A stretch of 64,000 nt of DNA from Helicobacteraceae bacterium (GCA_031275395.1 JAISOU010000032.1:5977-69976); one strand, 5' to 3'; shown: positions 43,391 to 52,923, numbered from the stretch's first letter. The notes: generated by a model from the letters alone, not told the origin. A program made the numbers and translations.

Positions 43391-45384
43391 TTCGCGCCAA
43401 TCTGTCCCAAAGGCTTGGAGTATAAAAATCCTTGCGCGTAGCCGATCCCAAGCCGTTTTGCCAACTGCGCGATCGACTTTTTGCTCGCGCTTTTTGCGAT
43501 AACGTCCGCGCCTAACTTTTCCGCAAAACTAGCGATAATCTCCGTATAAGCCAAACTGTTGCGATCCGAGTCCATATTTGCGACGATCGCGCCGTCGATC
43601 TTGACGAAATCGGCGTTAAGTTTTATGATATTTCTAAAGCTCAAATAGCCGATTCCAAAATCGTCGATCGCTACGCGAGCGCCCCAAGATTGAATATCTT
43701 TGGCGAACTTCGCTATGTTGGGAAAGTTGCTATCGAGCGGTTCCGCTTGCGAAAACTCCGCCACGAAGCGCCGCGCTACGCCCGTTTTTTCAATAACCCG
43801 CTTAAGGTGTTTTTTGGTTTCTTCGTTGCGAACGTCGTCGGCGTTTAGGTTCAGGCTAAAGTCGTAGGATTTGTCGGCGAAGTATTCGCACGATTTTTCA
43901 ATCATAATCCGCGACATTTTGCTATATTGCCTCGTCTTTCGCGCCAATTCCAAAAACTCTCTGGCCTCCATAAAAGAGCCGTTATCCTCCGCGATACGCA
44001 TTAAACATTCGTATTGGACTACCGCGCCCGTTTTTAGATCGACGACGGGCTGAAAAAATGGAACGATGCGATCTTCGTCGATCGCTTTTTTGATCTTTGC
44101 AACCAATTTGACGTTTTTCGCAAACTCTTCTTCGAGTCCTTCTACGTCCTCGTAACAAACCGCGTTTTTATGTTCGCGCTTGGCGATTCTTAGAGCCATA
44201 TCCGCTTTAGTCGTCGCGTTGGTTTTAGAAAGCGAGTAACCCGCCTTTGCGCTAATCAGTATCTCATAGCCGTCAAAAACAAAGGTTTCTTGATCGAGCC
44301 GCGCCAAAAGATTTTTCACAAACTCTCTCATTCCGCCGCATTTGCTCTGATCCCGCGCTAAAACGCCGAACTCGTCGGCGGATAGTTTATAGACCGTAGC
44401 GTTTCCGTGCATTTCGGTTAAGTAGCGTTTTAGCGCTTCGCCTACGCCGATTAAAACCTTATCGCCGATCTTGTTTCCATAAACGTCGTTGATCGAACTA
44501 AATCCGTCGAGATTAACGAGTATTAACGCGGGTAACGGCGCGGATTCAAGATCGTATCGAAGGGCGTTGCGGTTGGGAAGCGAGGTTAATTCGCTAACGT
44601 AATGCCTTGTCGCCATCGCCGTAATATCTTGGCGCAAATCGAGATACTCCAAAACCGCGCCCGCGCCGTCCATAATAGGCGCGATCGTCAGGTGAAAATA
44701 CTTTGTATCGCCGTTTTTGGCTACGTTGCGAACGACGCCGTTAAATATCCGCTTATTGGAGATCGCAAGATAGATCGCGTCAAGCGTTTCCGGCGATTCT
44801 TTCGGGTGCGCGAGTAGGCTGTATGTTTTGCCTACGATCTCGTCGCGCGAGTAGCCAAGAATGGCGCAAAAAGCGTCGTTAACCTCGATGATTTTGTTAT
44901 TGGCGTCGGATTTTGAAACGATCGCGCTTGCATCAACCGCTTTTTTGTAATCGGTCAAAACTTTAACGCTGGCGCTTAACTCCTCCGTTTTTTGCTTAAC
45001 TTTGCGCTTTAAACAGTAGTTTTGCGCGCACCGCTCCAAAACGGATAGCAACCGCCCTAGCTCGATCGGCTTAAATAGATATTGGCTAACGCCCAGATCG
45101 ATTGCGTTTATCATAAACTCCGCGTCAATAAACGCGGAAACGACGATAATCGGCGTTTCGGAATTGGCTAGGCGAATCTCGCGCGCCATCGTAATTCCGT
45201 CCATAACGGGCATTTTAATGTCGGTGATAACAATATCGGGTTGGTATAGCGAAAAGATATGAAGCCCCTCTTTGCCGTTTGTCGCCAAATAGAGTTCGCC
45301 CACATAACGCCCAAGCGATTTAGCAATCGCGTCAAGCACGCCGTGATCGTCTTCTACAAGTAAAACTTTCAGCTCCGCTAACAC
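43387..45384 (-). CDS. Response regulator with PAS, degenerate GGDEF and EAL domains
   Basis: 665 residues: receiver domain with Asp55 in DIVITDIKMPVMDG, PAS (about 145-255), GGDEF (about 265-420) whose active loop reads SADEF, and EAL (about 430-660). The EAL motif is ECL, and while IDDFGIGYLSF and DFVKIDG remain, the loop usually AEGVE reads AKSAS. The cyclase is therefore almost surely inactive and the phosphodiesterase questionable. It may be a c-di-GMP receptor or a phospho-regulated adaptor. GTG start; four-base overlap with tsaD. Confidence 0.88.
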   Translation of the reverse strand: MLAELKVLLVEDDHGVLDAIAKSLGRYVGELYLATNGKEGLHIFSLYQPDIVITDIKMPVMDGITMAREIRLANSETPIIVVSAFIDAEFMINAIDLGVSQYLFKPIELGRLLSVLERCAQNYCLKRKVKQKTEELSASVKVLTDYKKAVDASAIVSKSDANNKIIEVNDAFCAILGYSRDEIVGKTYSLLAHPKESPETLDAIYLAISNKRIFNGVVRNVAKNGDTKYFHLTIAPIMDGAGAVLEYLDLRQDITAMATRHYVSELTSLPNRNALRYDLESAPLPALILVNLDGFSSINDVYGNKIGDKVLIGVGEALKRYLTEMHGNATVYKLSADEFGVLARDQSKCGGMREFVKNLLARLDQETFVFDGYEILISAKAGYSLSKTNATTKADMALRIAKREHKNAVCYEDVEGLEEEFAKNVKLVAKIKKAIDEDRIVPFFQPVVDLKTGAVVQYECLMRIAEDNGSFMEAREFLELARKTRQYSKMSRIMIEKSCEYFADKSYDFSLNLNADDVRNEETKKHLKRVIEKTGVARRFVAEFSQAEPLDSNFPNIAKFAKDIQSWGARVAIDDFGIGYLSFRNIIKLNADFVKIDGAIVANMDSDRNSLAYTEIIASFAEKLGADVIAKSASKKSIAQLAKRLGIGYAQGFLYSKPLGQIGAK

Positions 45385-45439
45385 CGTATATATCTTTTCG
45401 CGTTAATTTTAGACATAATAATAACCTTTAATTATTTGA

Positions 45440-45641
45440 TTACGCGGTAAGAATTTCTTTCGCTTCGACAAAAAGAGAGTCGGATACCGCCGCTTTTGCT
45501 TTTTGCGCCGCAAGCGCCAAGATGGTTCGCGCGCGATCGTTACGCCCCCCCCCCCCCCCCAGTTACGGCGGGATAGAGCCTGTTTGCGCGGGCGATTAAG
45601 CGATCGCCTCCTAGATGATGTTGCGAAAGAGTAACCGACAC
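45440..45641 (-). CDS. Hidden phase-variable small ORF, out of frame at G16
   Basis: On the minus strand a GTG start (GAGGGG upstream) gives VSVTLSQHHLGGDRLIARA and NRLYPAVT, then a run of 16 G. At this tract length translation stops at once (GCG TAA). With two more G, or one fewer, the frame continues as RNDRARTILALAAQKAKAA plus VSDSLFVEAKEILTA and ends at 45440, giving 66-67 residues of normal composition. Thus the gene is OFF in this sequence. It lies between leuC and the EAL gene with its own TATAAT. Family not recognised. Confidence 0.6.
45545..45560 (-). repeat. Homopolymeric tract, 16 G on minus strand
   Basis: Sixteen consecutive C on the plus strand. Long G tracts are the classic contingency-locus switch in Campylobacter. 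This one sits inside the small ORF described above. Confidence 0.95.
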
Positions 45642-45679
45642 CGCGTTTGTCCCCTCGTTCTTTGATTAGCGTCATTGCA

Positions 45680-45685
45680 ATTATA
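45680..45685 (-). promoter_or_regulatory. Probable -10 element of the phase-variable small ORF
   Basis: TATAAT on the minus strand, 38 bases before the GTG start, downstream of the leuC stop. Confidence 0.45.
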
Positions 45686-45708
45686 TCGCTTTTTCGCGCT
45701 AAAGCGGT

Positions 45709-46983
45709 TTAGAATTCTCTCGGATCGGCTATTTCGCCCGCGATCGCGCTTGCCGCAACGACCGCCGTGTTTGCAAGATAAACCTCGCTCGTTTTAGCGC
45801 CCATTCTACCTACAAAGTTGCGGTTGCTGGCGCTTATGCACCGCTCGTTATCGCCCAAAATACCCATATAGCCGCCCAAACACGCGCCGCAGGTAGGATT
45901 GCTAACGACCGCGCCCGCTTCGGCGAAAATCTCGTAAAGCCCCTCTTTTTGCGCCTGTAAGGCGATTTTTTGCGTCGCGGGAGTAACGATCATGCGCAAA
46001 TGGCGGGCGACTTTGCGCCCCTTTAATATGTTCGCGGCGATTCTAAGATCGCTTATGCGTCCGTTTGTGCAACTGCCGATAAACGCCTGATCGATCTTTA
46101 CGCGCTCGTTAACGGCTTCGCTAATCGTCCGCTTATTATCGGGCAGGAACGGAAAAGCTACGATCGGCTCCATTTTATCCGCGTCGATCGCGATCGTCCG
46201 CTCGTAGAAAGCGTCTTTGTCCGACGCGAAAATCTTGGGCTTCCTAGCGAGTTTTTTGTCGCTTAAAAAGGTTTCGGTAATCTTGTCGTAAGCGATTATT
46301 CCGCTTTTCGCGCCCGCCTCGATCGCCATATTACAAAGGCTGAAGCGATCGTCCATTCCAAGACGCTCTAAACTGTCGCCGACAAACTCCAGCGCTTTGT
46401 AGGTCGCGCCGCTAACGCCTAAGCGCGCTATCGTTTCAAGAATTATATCTTTGCCATAGACGCATTTTGCGGGTTCGCCGCGTAGCTCGATCTTAATCGA
46501 AACGGGAATCTTAAACCAATTTTTTCCCGTCGCCATCGTATAGGCTAGATCGGTCGATCCCATACCCGTCGCAAACGCGCCCAAAGCGCCGTGCGTGCAG
46601 GTGTGGCTATCCGCGCCGATAATAATATCGCCCGGGACGATCAACCCCTTTTCGGGCAAAAGCGCGTGTTCTATGCCCATCTCTTTTTCGTCGAAAAAGT
46701 GGGGCGGATTATGTTTAAGCGCGAAATCGCGGCTAATTCGCGCCTGATTAGCGGCGCTGATATTTTGGGCGGGGATAAAGTGATCCATACAAAGCGCGAA
46801 GCCTTCGGGGTTAGCGAGCCGCGCCGCGCCCGCGCCCTCGAAAGCGCGAATACTCAATGGAGTCGTAATATCGTTACCGATCGTCATATCGACGCCGACG
46901 CGAACTATTTCGCCCGATCGCGCCGCCTCGCCGCAATGATCGGAAAAGATTTTTTCAGTGATCGTCATACCGTAGGTTTTCAT
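45709..46983 (-). CDS. leuC: 3-isopropylmalate dehydratase large subunit
   Basis: 424 residues of the short (archaeal/Campylobacterota) LeuC class. ADSHTCTHGALGAFATG, the cluster-ligand segment FIGSCTNGRISDLR and NPTCGACLGGYMG provide the three Cys of the 4Fe-4S cluster. It isomerises 2- to 3-isopropylmalate in leucine synthesis, with LeuD, which is not next to it. An alternative start five codons in (MTITEKIF) is more family-like; neither has a strong ribosome site. Homoaconitase-type function is possible but less likely. Divergent from fcl. Confidence 0.9.
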   Translation of the reverse strand: MKTYGMTITEKIFSDHCGEAARSGEIVRVGVDMTIGNDITTPLSIRAFEGAGAARLANPEGFALCMDHFIPAQNISAANQARISRDFALKHNPPHFFDEKEMGIEHALLPEKGLIVPGDIIIGADSHTCTHGALGAFATGMGSTDLAYTMATGKNWFKIPVSIKIELRGEPAKCVYGKDIILETIARLGVSGATYKALEFVGDSLERLGMDDRFSLCNMAIEAGAKSGIIAYDKITETFLSDKKLARKPKIFASDKDAFYERTIAIDADKMEPIVAFPFLPDNKRTISEAVNERVKIDQAFIGSCTNGRISDLRIAANILKGRKVARHLRMIVTPATQKIALQAQKEGLYEIFAEAGAVVSNPTCGACLGGYMGILGDNERCISASNRNFVGRMGAKTSEVYLANTAVVAASAIAGEIADPREF

Positions 46984-47038
46984 GCGGCGAATTATAACTC
47001 AACAATCCAAATCGGTATAGCGCGTAAGCCAATAACGT

Positions 47039-47044
47039 TATAAT
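47039..47044 (+). promoter_or_regulatory. -10 element of the fcl-gmd-methyltransferase operon
   Basis: A perfect TATAAT 29 bases before the fcl ATG at 47073. It overlaps an in-frame ATG at 47043, which therefore is probably not a start. Confidence 0.55.
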
Positions 47045-47072
47045 GCCTGAAGTTTTTTATAGAAAAGCGGTT

Positions 47073-48011
47073 ATGTATAGCAAAAAAATATACGTTGCGG
47101 GGCATAAAGGAATGGTCGGATCGGCGATCGTTCGCCATTTGCGATCGTTAGGCTACGAAAATCTTATTTTGCGCGATCGCAAAGAGCTTGATCTGCTTGA
47201 TCAAAAGGCGGTTTTTGATTTTTTGCAATCGCAAAAGATCGATTTTATCTTTTTAGCGGCGGCAAAAGTGGGCGGAATTAACGCCAACAACATATACCGC
47301 GCCGATTTTATCTACGAAAACCTACAGATCGAAACAAACGTGATTTACGGCGCTTTGCGATCAGGCGTTAGCGGCTTATGTTTTTTAGGCTCTAGCTGCA
47401 TATATCCGCGCGAGTGTCCGCAACCGATCAAAGAGGAATATCTTTTAACGGGCGCGTTGGAATCCACGAACGAACCTTACGCGATCGCAAAGATCGCCGG
47501 CGTTAAGTTATGCGAGAGCGCTAACGCTCAATACGGCGCTAATTTTTTTAGCGTTATGCCTACAAATCTATACGGATTAAACGATCGTTACGATCTGGAA
47601 AACAGCCACGTTTTACCCGCGCTGATTCGCAAAGCCCGCGAGGCGAAATTACGCGGCGACAAAGAGATTGTCGTTTGGGGTAGCGGCGCTCCTAGACGCG
47701 AGTTTCTCGACGCGGACGATCTGGCGGACGCTTGCGCGTTTCTTATGCAAAAAGGCGTTAATAGCGGACTATACAATATCGGTTGCGGCGAAGATATTAC
47801 AATCTGCGAATTAGCCGAAACAATAATGGATATAGTAGGTTTTAGCGGCAGGATTGTATTCGACGCGACAAAACCGGACGGAACGCCGCGAAAACTATTA
47901 GACGTTTCGCGTATGAAATCGCTTGGCTGGAGCTATAAGATCCCGTTAAAAGAGGGGATAAAAAAAGCGTATGCGGACTATCTAAGCAAAGAGAAGGTTA
48001 TCAATGGCTAA
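47073..48011 (+). CDS. fcl: GDP-L-fucose synthase
   Basis: 312 residues starting [21 protein letters not shown]-binding GHKGMVGS, catalytic Ser and Tyr-X3-Lys in [10 protein letters not shown] and YAIAKIAG, and the family-specific [13 protein letters not shown]. With Gmd it turns GDP-mannose into GDP-L-fucose; heptose variants exist in Campylobacter capsule loci. It overlaps gmd by eight bases. Placed in an operon with a phase-variable methyltransferase, pointing to surface polysaccharide. Confidence 0.93.
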   Translation: MYSKKIYVAGHKGMVGSAIVRHLRSLGYENLILRDRKELDLLDQKAVFDFLQSQKIDFIFLAAAKVGGINANNIYRADFIYENLQIETNVIYGALRSGVSGLCFLGSSCIYPRECPQPIKEEYLLTGALESTNEPYAIAKIAGVKLCESANAQYGANFFSVMPTNLYGLNDRYDLENSHVLPALIRKAREAKLRGDKEIVVWGSGAPRREFLDADDLADACAFLMQKGVNSGLYNIGCGEDITICELAETIMDIVGFSGRIVFDATKPDGTPRKLLDVSRMKSLGWSYKIPLKEGIKKAYADYLSKEKVING

Positions 48012-49071
48012 AGTCGCTTTAATTACGGGCGTTACGGGGCAAGACGGCGCTTATCTTTCCGAGTTTTTGCTCGATAAGGGTTATATCGTTCATGGGATCA
48101 AACGAAGAACTAGTTTGTTTAATACCGCTAGAATCGATCATTTGATGCATGATCAACATGAAAAAAACGTTCGTTTTTTCTTGCATCACGGCGATATGAC
48201 GGATAGCTCTAGCCTATCGCATATTATTCAAAAAACGCAACCCGACGAGATTTATAACTTAGCGGCGCAAAGCCACGTAGCGGTGAGTTTTGAAGAACCC
48301 GAATATACCGCCAATTCCGACGCGCTAGGCGCTCTTCGTCTGTTAGAGGCGATCCGTATGCTTGGTTTGGAAAAAAAGACGCGCTTTTATCAGGCTTCCA
48401 CAAGCGAGCTTTACGGCTTGGCGCGCGAGATCCCGCAACGAGAAACCACGCCGTTTTACCCGCGCAGCCCATACGCCGTCGCTAAACTTTACGCCTATTG
48501 GATTACCGTTAATTACCGCGAAGCATACGGCATATACGCCTGCAACGGGATTTTATTTAATCACGAAAGCCCGATTCGCGGCGAAACCTTTGTTACGCGC
48601 AAGATCACGCGCGCGCTAGCGCGAATTAAGCTCGGCGCGACGGATTGTTTATATTTGGGCAACCTAAACGCAAAACGCGATTGGGGACACGCCCGCGACT
48701 ACGTCGAGATGATGTGGCTTATGTTGCAGCAAGAAAAGCCCGAAGATTTCGCGATCGCTACGGGGACGCAATACAGCGTGCGGGAGTTTGTCGAGGCGGC
48801 GGCAAAAGAGCTTGACATAACGATTCGTTGGCGCGGCGAGGGCGCGGACGAAAAAGGTTACGATCAAAACGATCGCGTTATCGTGGCGGTCGATCTGCGC
48901 TATTTTCGCCCAGCCGAAGTGGAAACCTTGCTTGGAGACGCGGCAAAAGCGCGGCAACAATTAGGTTGGAAGGCAAAAACATGCTTTAACGATCTGGTTA
49001 CAGAGATGGTCGCGGCAGATTTGCAAGAGGCAAAAAACGAAGCGCTAATAAATACAAAGGGCGAGCGATGA
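48004..49071 (+). CDS. gmd: GDP-mannose 4,6-dehydratase
   Basis: 355 residues. NAD(P)-binding [54 protein letters not shown] and [20 protein letters not shown], with the [18 protein letters not shown] signature of Gmd. Makes GDP-4-keto-6-deoxymannose, the substrate for Fcl or related enzymes. Overlaps the methyltransferase gene by four bases (ATGA). Typical length. Confidence 0.96.
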   Translation: MAKVALITGVTGQDGAYLSEFLLDKGYIVHGIKRRTSLFNTARIDHLMHDQHEKNVRFFLHHGDMTDSSSLSHIIQKTQPDEIYNLAAQSHVAVSFEEPEYTANSDALGALRLLEAIRMLGLEKKTRFYQASTSELYGLAREIPQRETTPFYPRSPYAVAKLYAYWITVNYREAYGIYACNGILFNHESPIRGETFVTRKITRALARIKLGATDCLYLGNLNAKRDWGHARDYVEMMWLMLQQEKPEDFAIATGTQYSVREFVEAAAKELDITIRWRGEGADEKGYDQNDRVIVAVDLRYFRPAEVETLLGDAAKARQQLGWKAKTCFNDLVTEMVAADLQEAKNEALINTKGER

Positions 49072-49625
49072 AGTTACATTTGGGCTGCGGCAAACGGTAT
49101 ATTCCGGGATTTACGCATATAGACGCGGTGGATTATCCGCACGTCGATCACGTTAGTCAGATCGACGTTTTACCCTATATCGCGGATAATAGCGTCGATC
49201 TGATCTACGCCTGCCACGTTTTGGAGCATTTCAAACGCAGCGACGTCGCGCGAGTTCTTACGGAGTGGAAGCGCGTATTAAAACCAAACGGTATTTTGCG
49301 GCTCGCCGTACCAAACTTTGCGGCGGTATGCGAGGTCTATCAAAAATACGGTAGATTGGACTTGGTAATCGGCTTAATTTTTGGACGGCAGGACTATCTA
49401 TACAACATTCATTACAACCTTTTTGACTATCCCGCGCTTGTTAAACTCCTTAAGGAGGTTGGCTTTACAGGGGGGGGGGGGGGGGAGCAAGATTGGCGTT
49501 ATGATTGGCGCGGAACCGAACATGCGCAAATCGACGACTATTCGCAGGCTTATATCCCGCATATGGACAAGGATAACGGCATTTTAGTTAGCTTAAATGT
49601 GGAGGCGCAAAAACCCGCCGTATAA
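49068..49625 (+). CDS. SAM-dependent methyltransferase with in-frame poly-G tract (phase-ON)
   Basis: 185 residues. Class I motif [18 protein letters not shown], acidic loop, [13 protein letters not shown] and the C-terminal [18 protein letters not shown] / [17 protein letters not shown], features I associate with Campylobacter capsule methyltransferases such as Cj1419c/Cj1420c. Sixteen G (49470-49485) encode Gly5 plus part of Glu between these halves. At 16 (3n+1) the frame is open; 15 or 17 would truncate or shift the C-terminal third. Likely methylates a deoxysugar or phosphoramidate precursor of a surface glycan. Confidence 0.88.
   Translation: MKLHLGCGKRYIPGFTHIDAVDYPHVDHVSQIDVLPYIADNSVDLIYACHVLEHFKRSDVARVLTEWKRVLKPNGILRLAVPNFAAVCEVYQKYGRLDLVIGLIFGRQDYLYNIHYNLFDYPALVKLLKEVGFTGGGGGEQDWRYDWRGTEHAQIDDYSQAYIPHMDKDNGILVSLNVEAQKPAV
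49470..49485 (+). repeat. Homopolymeric tract, 16 G, in methyltransferase gene
   Basis: Sixteen consecutive G inside the coding region, in the reading frame that continues to the natural C-terminus. Expected to vary in length between cells. Confidence 0.95.
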
Positions 49626-49864
49626 AGCGTCGTAAATCCAAATTAAAACCCAACGCATTTCTAAACCCGTCTTTAACGCGGCAAAACCCGCATAGAGTTA
49701 TTCCCGCTTGCGAAAAGCGCGGCTTTTCGCAAGCGGACGTTATTGCAAAGAGCGCTAGGCTACGCTAAAGTCGCGGGAATGATTGCCTGTAGATTTTGCC
49801 GATAATGCGTAGGTTTTGCAAATGCGCTCGCGTCCGATTTTGGCGTAGATCGGACGCGACGATA
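49626..49864. repeat. Non-coding repeat element 1 with perfect hairpin
   Basis: No gene. At 49705-49735 a perfect 14-base inverted repeat (CGCTTGCGAAAAGC, loop GCG, complement) is flanked by TTATTCCCG at left and CGGGAATGATTGC at right. The left flank resembles the reverse complement of sequence just right of element 3 at 53640-53720. The hairpin may also end the fcl operon, but a T run is absent. Confidence 0.7.
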
Positions 49865-50752
49865 TTAACGTTGGGTTTGCGCCGCGACTTCAGCCGCGAA
49901 ATCGTTTGATTTTTTCTCTATGCCCTCGCCTACTTCAAAGCGGGCGAAAAAGACGATTTTAGCGCTTGCGCCTTGCGCTTTTGCCGCGTCGTTCAACGCT
50001 TGCGCGACGCTCTTTTTGTCGTCTTTAACAAACGTCTGCCCTTCAAGAGTATTATCTTGAATAAATTTATTGATCTTGCCCTGCGCGATCTTCTCTAGCA
50101 TCGCTTCGGGCTTGCCCTCTTTTTTAAGTTGCTCGATCGCGATTTCGCGCTCTTTAGCGATCGCTTCCGCAGGAACCTCCGCCGCGTTCAAATATAGCGG
50201 TTTCATAGCCGTCGCGTGCATAGCTATATCTCGCGCAAACTCCTCTAACTTCGCGCCCGTTTCGATCGCCACGATCGCGCCTACGCGAGAGTTTGAATGT
50301 AGATAGCCGTTGATTGCGCCGTTAGTTAGCGAATACTTGGCGAAACGGCGAACGTCGATCTTCTCGCCTAACTTGGCGATCGCCTCGCTAGCGCGATCGC
50401 TTAAACTTGCTCTAAGCTCGTCCGTCGTCTTAAAATCGCCGTTTCTAACGCGCTCGATCGCGTCGTTTGCAAAGGATTTGAAATGGTCGTTTTTCGCCAC
50501 AAAATCGGTTTCGCAGTTGATTTCGACGATCGACGCGCTTTTGAAATCGTCGCTTACTTTCAGGACGATCGCGCCTTCCGCCGCTACCTTATCGGCGACT
50601 TTTGCGGCTTTTGACAAGCCCTTTTTGCGTAGCCATTCGACGGCGGCGCTTATATCGCCGTCCGATTCAATCAAAGCCTTTTTGCAATCTAACATTCCGG
50701 CGTTGGTAGATTCTCGCAAATGTTTGATCATCTCAGGGGTAACGCCCGCCAT
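49865..50752 (-). CDS. tsf: Elongation factor Ts
   Basis: 295 residues beginning [20 protein letters not shown] with the TDFVAKNDHFK segment of EF-Ts. UBA-like N-terminal helix bundle, then two core subdomains; shorter than the H. pylori protein (which I recall at about 355), mainly in the C-terminal part. Exchanges GDP on EF-Tu. Its ATG overlaps the rpsB stop (TAATG), the usual rpsB-tsf operon. Confidence 0.96.
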   Translation of the reverse strand: MAGVTPEMIKHLRESTNAGMLDCKKALIESDGDISAAVEWLRKKGLSKAAKVADKVAAEGAIVLKVSDDFKSASIVEINCETDFVAKNDHFKSFANDAIERVRNGDFKTTDELRASLSDRASEAIAKLGEKIDVRRFAKYSLTNGAINGYLHSNSRVGAIVAIETGAKLEEFARDIAMHATAMKPLYLNAAEVPAEAIAKEREIAIEQLKKEGKPEAMLEKIAQGKINKFIQDNTLEGQTFVKDDKKSVAQALNDAAKAQGASAKIVFFARFEVGEGIEKKSNDFAAEVAAQTQR

Positions 50753-51561
50753 TAAATATCCTCCTCTAAACGCTCTACAAACGCTTCGTCGTTTGCCGCG
50801 TCCGCTAAAACCTCTTGTAATACAACTTCAGGATCGCCTTCGATCGGCGCTTCGGTTTGAACGGGCGGTCTGCCGTCCTGCGAGGCAAGCTCTTTGCCTT
50901 CGATCACCGAGTTAGCCATCTCGACGCAAAAAAGCTCTATAGCGCGAATCGCGTCGTCGTTACCCGGTATCGGATAGTCGATCGCGTCGGGATCACAGTT
51001 GGTGTCCAAAGGCGCGACAATTGGAACGCCAAGTCGCCGCGCTTCGGCGACGGCGATTTTTTCTTTCACCGCGTCCAGCACAAAGATAAGATCGGGCAGG
51101 GTTTTCATATAGCGAATACCGCCCAGATATTTTTCTAATTTTTCACGTTGGCGCTCGATCAAAAGCGCCTCTTTTTTTGTTAGCAGGTCGATCTTGCCGC
51201 TTGATTTTAGCTCTTCGATCACGTCTAATTTGCGGATCGACTGGCGGATCGTTTTGTAGTTGGTCAGCATACCGCCAAGCCAACGGTTATTAACGTATGG
51301 CATTCCGCAACGCTCGGCTTGTTGCGCGATAATAGCGCTCGCCTGTTTTTTGGTGCCTACGAATAAGATCGTCTTGCCCTCCGCAACCGCGTCGCGCACG
51401 ACGTTTGCCGTGTAGCGAAAGTAGCGTAGCGTCTTTTGCAAGTCGATGATATAGATGTTCTTACGAACGCCAAAAATGAACTTCTTCATCTTTGGATTCC
51501 AACGGCGCGTTTGGTGTCCGAAATGCACGCCGCACTCAAGCAAGTCTTTCATGGTTACCAT
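50752..51561 (-). CDS. rpsB: Ribosomal protein uS2
   Basis: 269 residues from [25 protein letters not shown] lies eight bases before. The frame extends 24 codons further up, but family alignment favours this start. [45 protein letters not shown]-like segments and the acidic tail are normal for S2. Essential for 30S assembly. Confidence 0.97.
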   Translation of the reverse strand: MVTMKDLLECGVHFGHQTRRWNPKMKKFIFGVRKNIYIIDLQKTLRYFRYTANVVRDAVAEGKTILFVGTKKQASAIIAQQAERCGMPYVNNRWLGGMLTNYKTIRQSIRKLDVIEELKSSGKIDLLTKKEALLIERQREKLEKYLGGIRYMKTLPDLIFVLDAVKEKIAVAEARRLGVPIVAPLDTNCDPDAIDYPIPGNDDAIRAIELFCVEMANSVIEGKELASQDGRPPVQTEAPIEGDPEVVLQEVLADAANDEAFVERLEEDI

Positions 51562-51710
51562 GAAGTTATCCTTTGCGTTAAAATTGGGTTTAGCCTCGCC
51601 GCCCGTTAGTTTCGCTATGAAACAACCCTTCAAGGACTGACGGCTGTGAAATAAAAGGCGGCGGTTTATACCATAAAAACGCTTAAAACCGCCAAATCGC
51701 GCCGCTTCGT

Positions 51711-51960
51711 TATTCCCGCCTTCTTCCGCGCCTTGCGCTCCTCCGTTTCACTACGGAGCGGGCGCGGCGGTTTTACTAATAATACGTGATATTTCTGAAT
51801 ATGGCAGTTTTTTTTGGTTTGGATTGTCGTATTTCGAAAACTGTCTTTAACAATGCAAAATAACGGGACGCAACCCGCGACTTTAGTCGTTCAACAACGA
51901 TATTGCAAAGCGCTACTCCCGATCGTTCGTAGATTTTGAGTATTAGCGGCAAACGCCTAA
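51711..51960. repeat. Non-coding repeat element 2 in rpsB-ROK gap
   Basis: No gene between the rpsB start (51561) and the ROK kinase (52048). The first 150 bases are the rpsB leader, in which I see nothing specific. Then comes TTATTCCCG, a 19-base stretch at 51727-51745 identical to element 3 at 53518-53536, a CTCCGT/ACGGAG hairpin (51741-51758), and ATTGCAAAG...CGCTA plus GTAGATTTTG shared with element 1. Confidence 0.6.
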
Positions 51961-52011
51961 AACGCCGATCGTTAATTGCGCGGCTAGGTTAAACGGCGCG
52001 GCTAAAAAAGA

Positions 52012-52017
52012 TATAAT
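52012..52017 (+). promoter_or_regulatory. -10 element of the ROK kinase gene
   Basis: Perfect TATAAT 31 bases before the TTG start codon. Confidence 0.5.
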
Positions 52018-52047
52018 CAAGCCAAAATTACAGCGGAGAGAGTTGCG

Positions 52048-52923
52048 TTGAAACTGCTTTTTGATATAGGCGGCACCAAGCTAAGGCGCGGCGTTTTGAA
52101 CGATCGCGGCGAATTTGTTCTACTTGACGATCGGCTAAGTAAAGGCGATCTTAAAGCCAAACTAGAAGCTCTGATCGCCGAAACGATAAAGCGCTATCCG
52201 ATCGATTTTATCGGCGCGAGTTTCGCGGGGCAAACGCAAAATAACCGTCTGTTTTTCGCGCCCAATATCGAACTGGGCGCGTTAAAAAACGAGGACTTTT
52301 CCGACTGGATTTTTGATCGTTTTTCTATAAAAGCGGCGATCGATAACGATCTAAAATGCGCCGCGATCGCCGAAGCCGCCGCAAGATCGACGACGAGAAC
52401 GCTTTTTGCGCTCTTTGTCGGCACGGGAATCGGCGGCGCTTGCGTCGAAAACGGCGCGATCGGACGCGGCGCAAATAACAACGCGGGCGAAATAGGACAT
52501 ATCCCGTTTGAAAAAACGCCTTTTTTATGCGGCTGCGGCGGCGCGGATTGTTTAGAGGCAAGCGCGAGCGGAAGCGCGATCGCGAAATGGAGCGAACGTT
52601 ACGGCTTTCAAGCTCGCACGATCGCCGAGCTTTCCAACCTCGACAATCCAAAAGCCGCCGAAATCCTCGATCGGTTTCATCGCGGAATCGACTACGCGGT
52701 TAGAACGATTATCGCGTTGTTTAATCCTGATACGATCGTTCTTGGCGGCGGCGTGGCGCTCTCTTGCGAAAGCGCTTTAATACGCGCCAAAAACGCCGCG
52801 CAAAACGCCTTCAAACCCTCGCGCCGCGTTACGATCGAGCTTTCGTCGCTTGGCGACAAAGCCAACCTTTTGGGCGCGGCTTTGCTTGACGCAGATTTGA
52901 GCAAACCTAAAACCACTCGTTAA
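52048..52923 (+). CDS. ROK-family sugar kinase (glucokinase-like)
   Basis: 291 residues from a TTG start (GGAGAG upstream). ATP-phosphate motif LLFDIGGTKLRRGVL, DNDLKCAAIAEA, GTGIGGACVENGAIGRG and the zinc-binding CGCGGADCLE with NNAGEIGHIP are ROK signatures. Likely phosphorylates glucose or another hexose; with pfkA and gap in the window it supports sugar catabolism. Exact sugar uncertain (N-acetylmannosamine or allose kinases look similar). Single gene. Confidence 0.88.
   Translation: MKLLFDIGGTKLRRGVLNDRGEFVLLDDRLSKGDLKAKLEALIAETIKRYPIDFIGASFAGQTQNNRLFFAPNIELGALKNEDFSDWIFDRFSIKAAIDNDLKCAAIAEAAARSTTRTLFALFVGTGIGGACVENGAIGRGANNNAGEIGHIPFEKTPFLCGCGGADCLEASASGSAIAKWSERYGFQARTIAELSNLDNPKAAEILDRFHRGIDYAVRTIIALFNPDTIVLGGGVALSCESALIRAKNAAQNAFKPSRRVTIELSSLGDKANLLGAALLDADLSKPKTTR

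Noticed and set aside
45409-45675. 88-codon minus-strand ORF across the G tract
   Set aside because: Very basic, low-quality composition. The neighbouring frame is protein-like on both sides of the tract, so this reading is probably the out-of-frame product.
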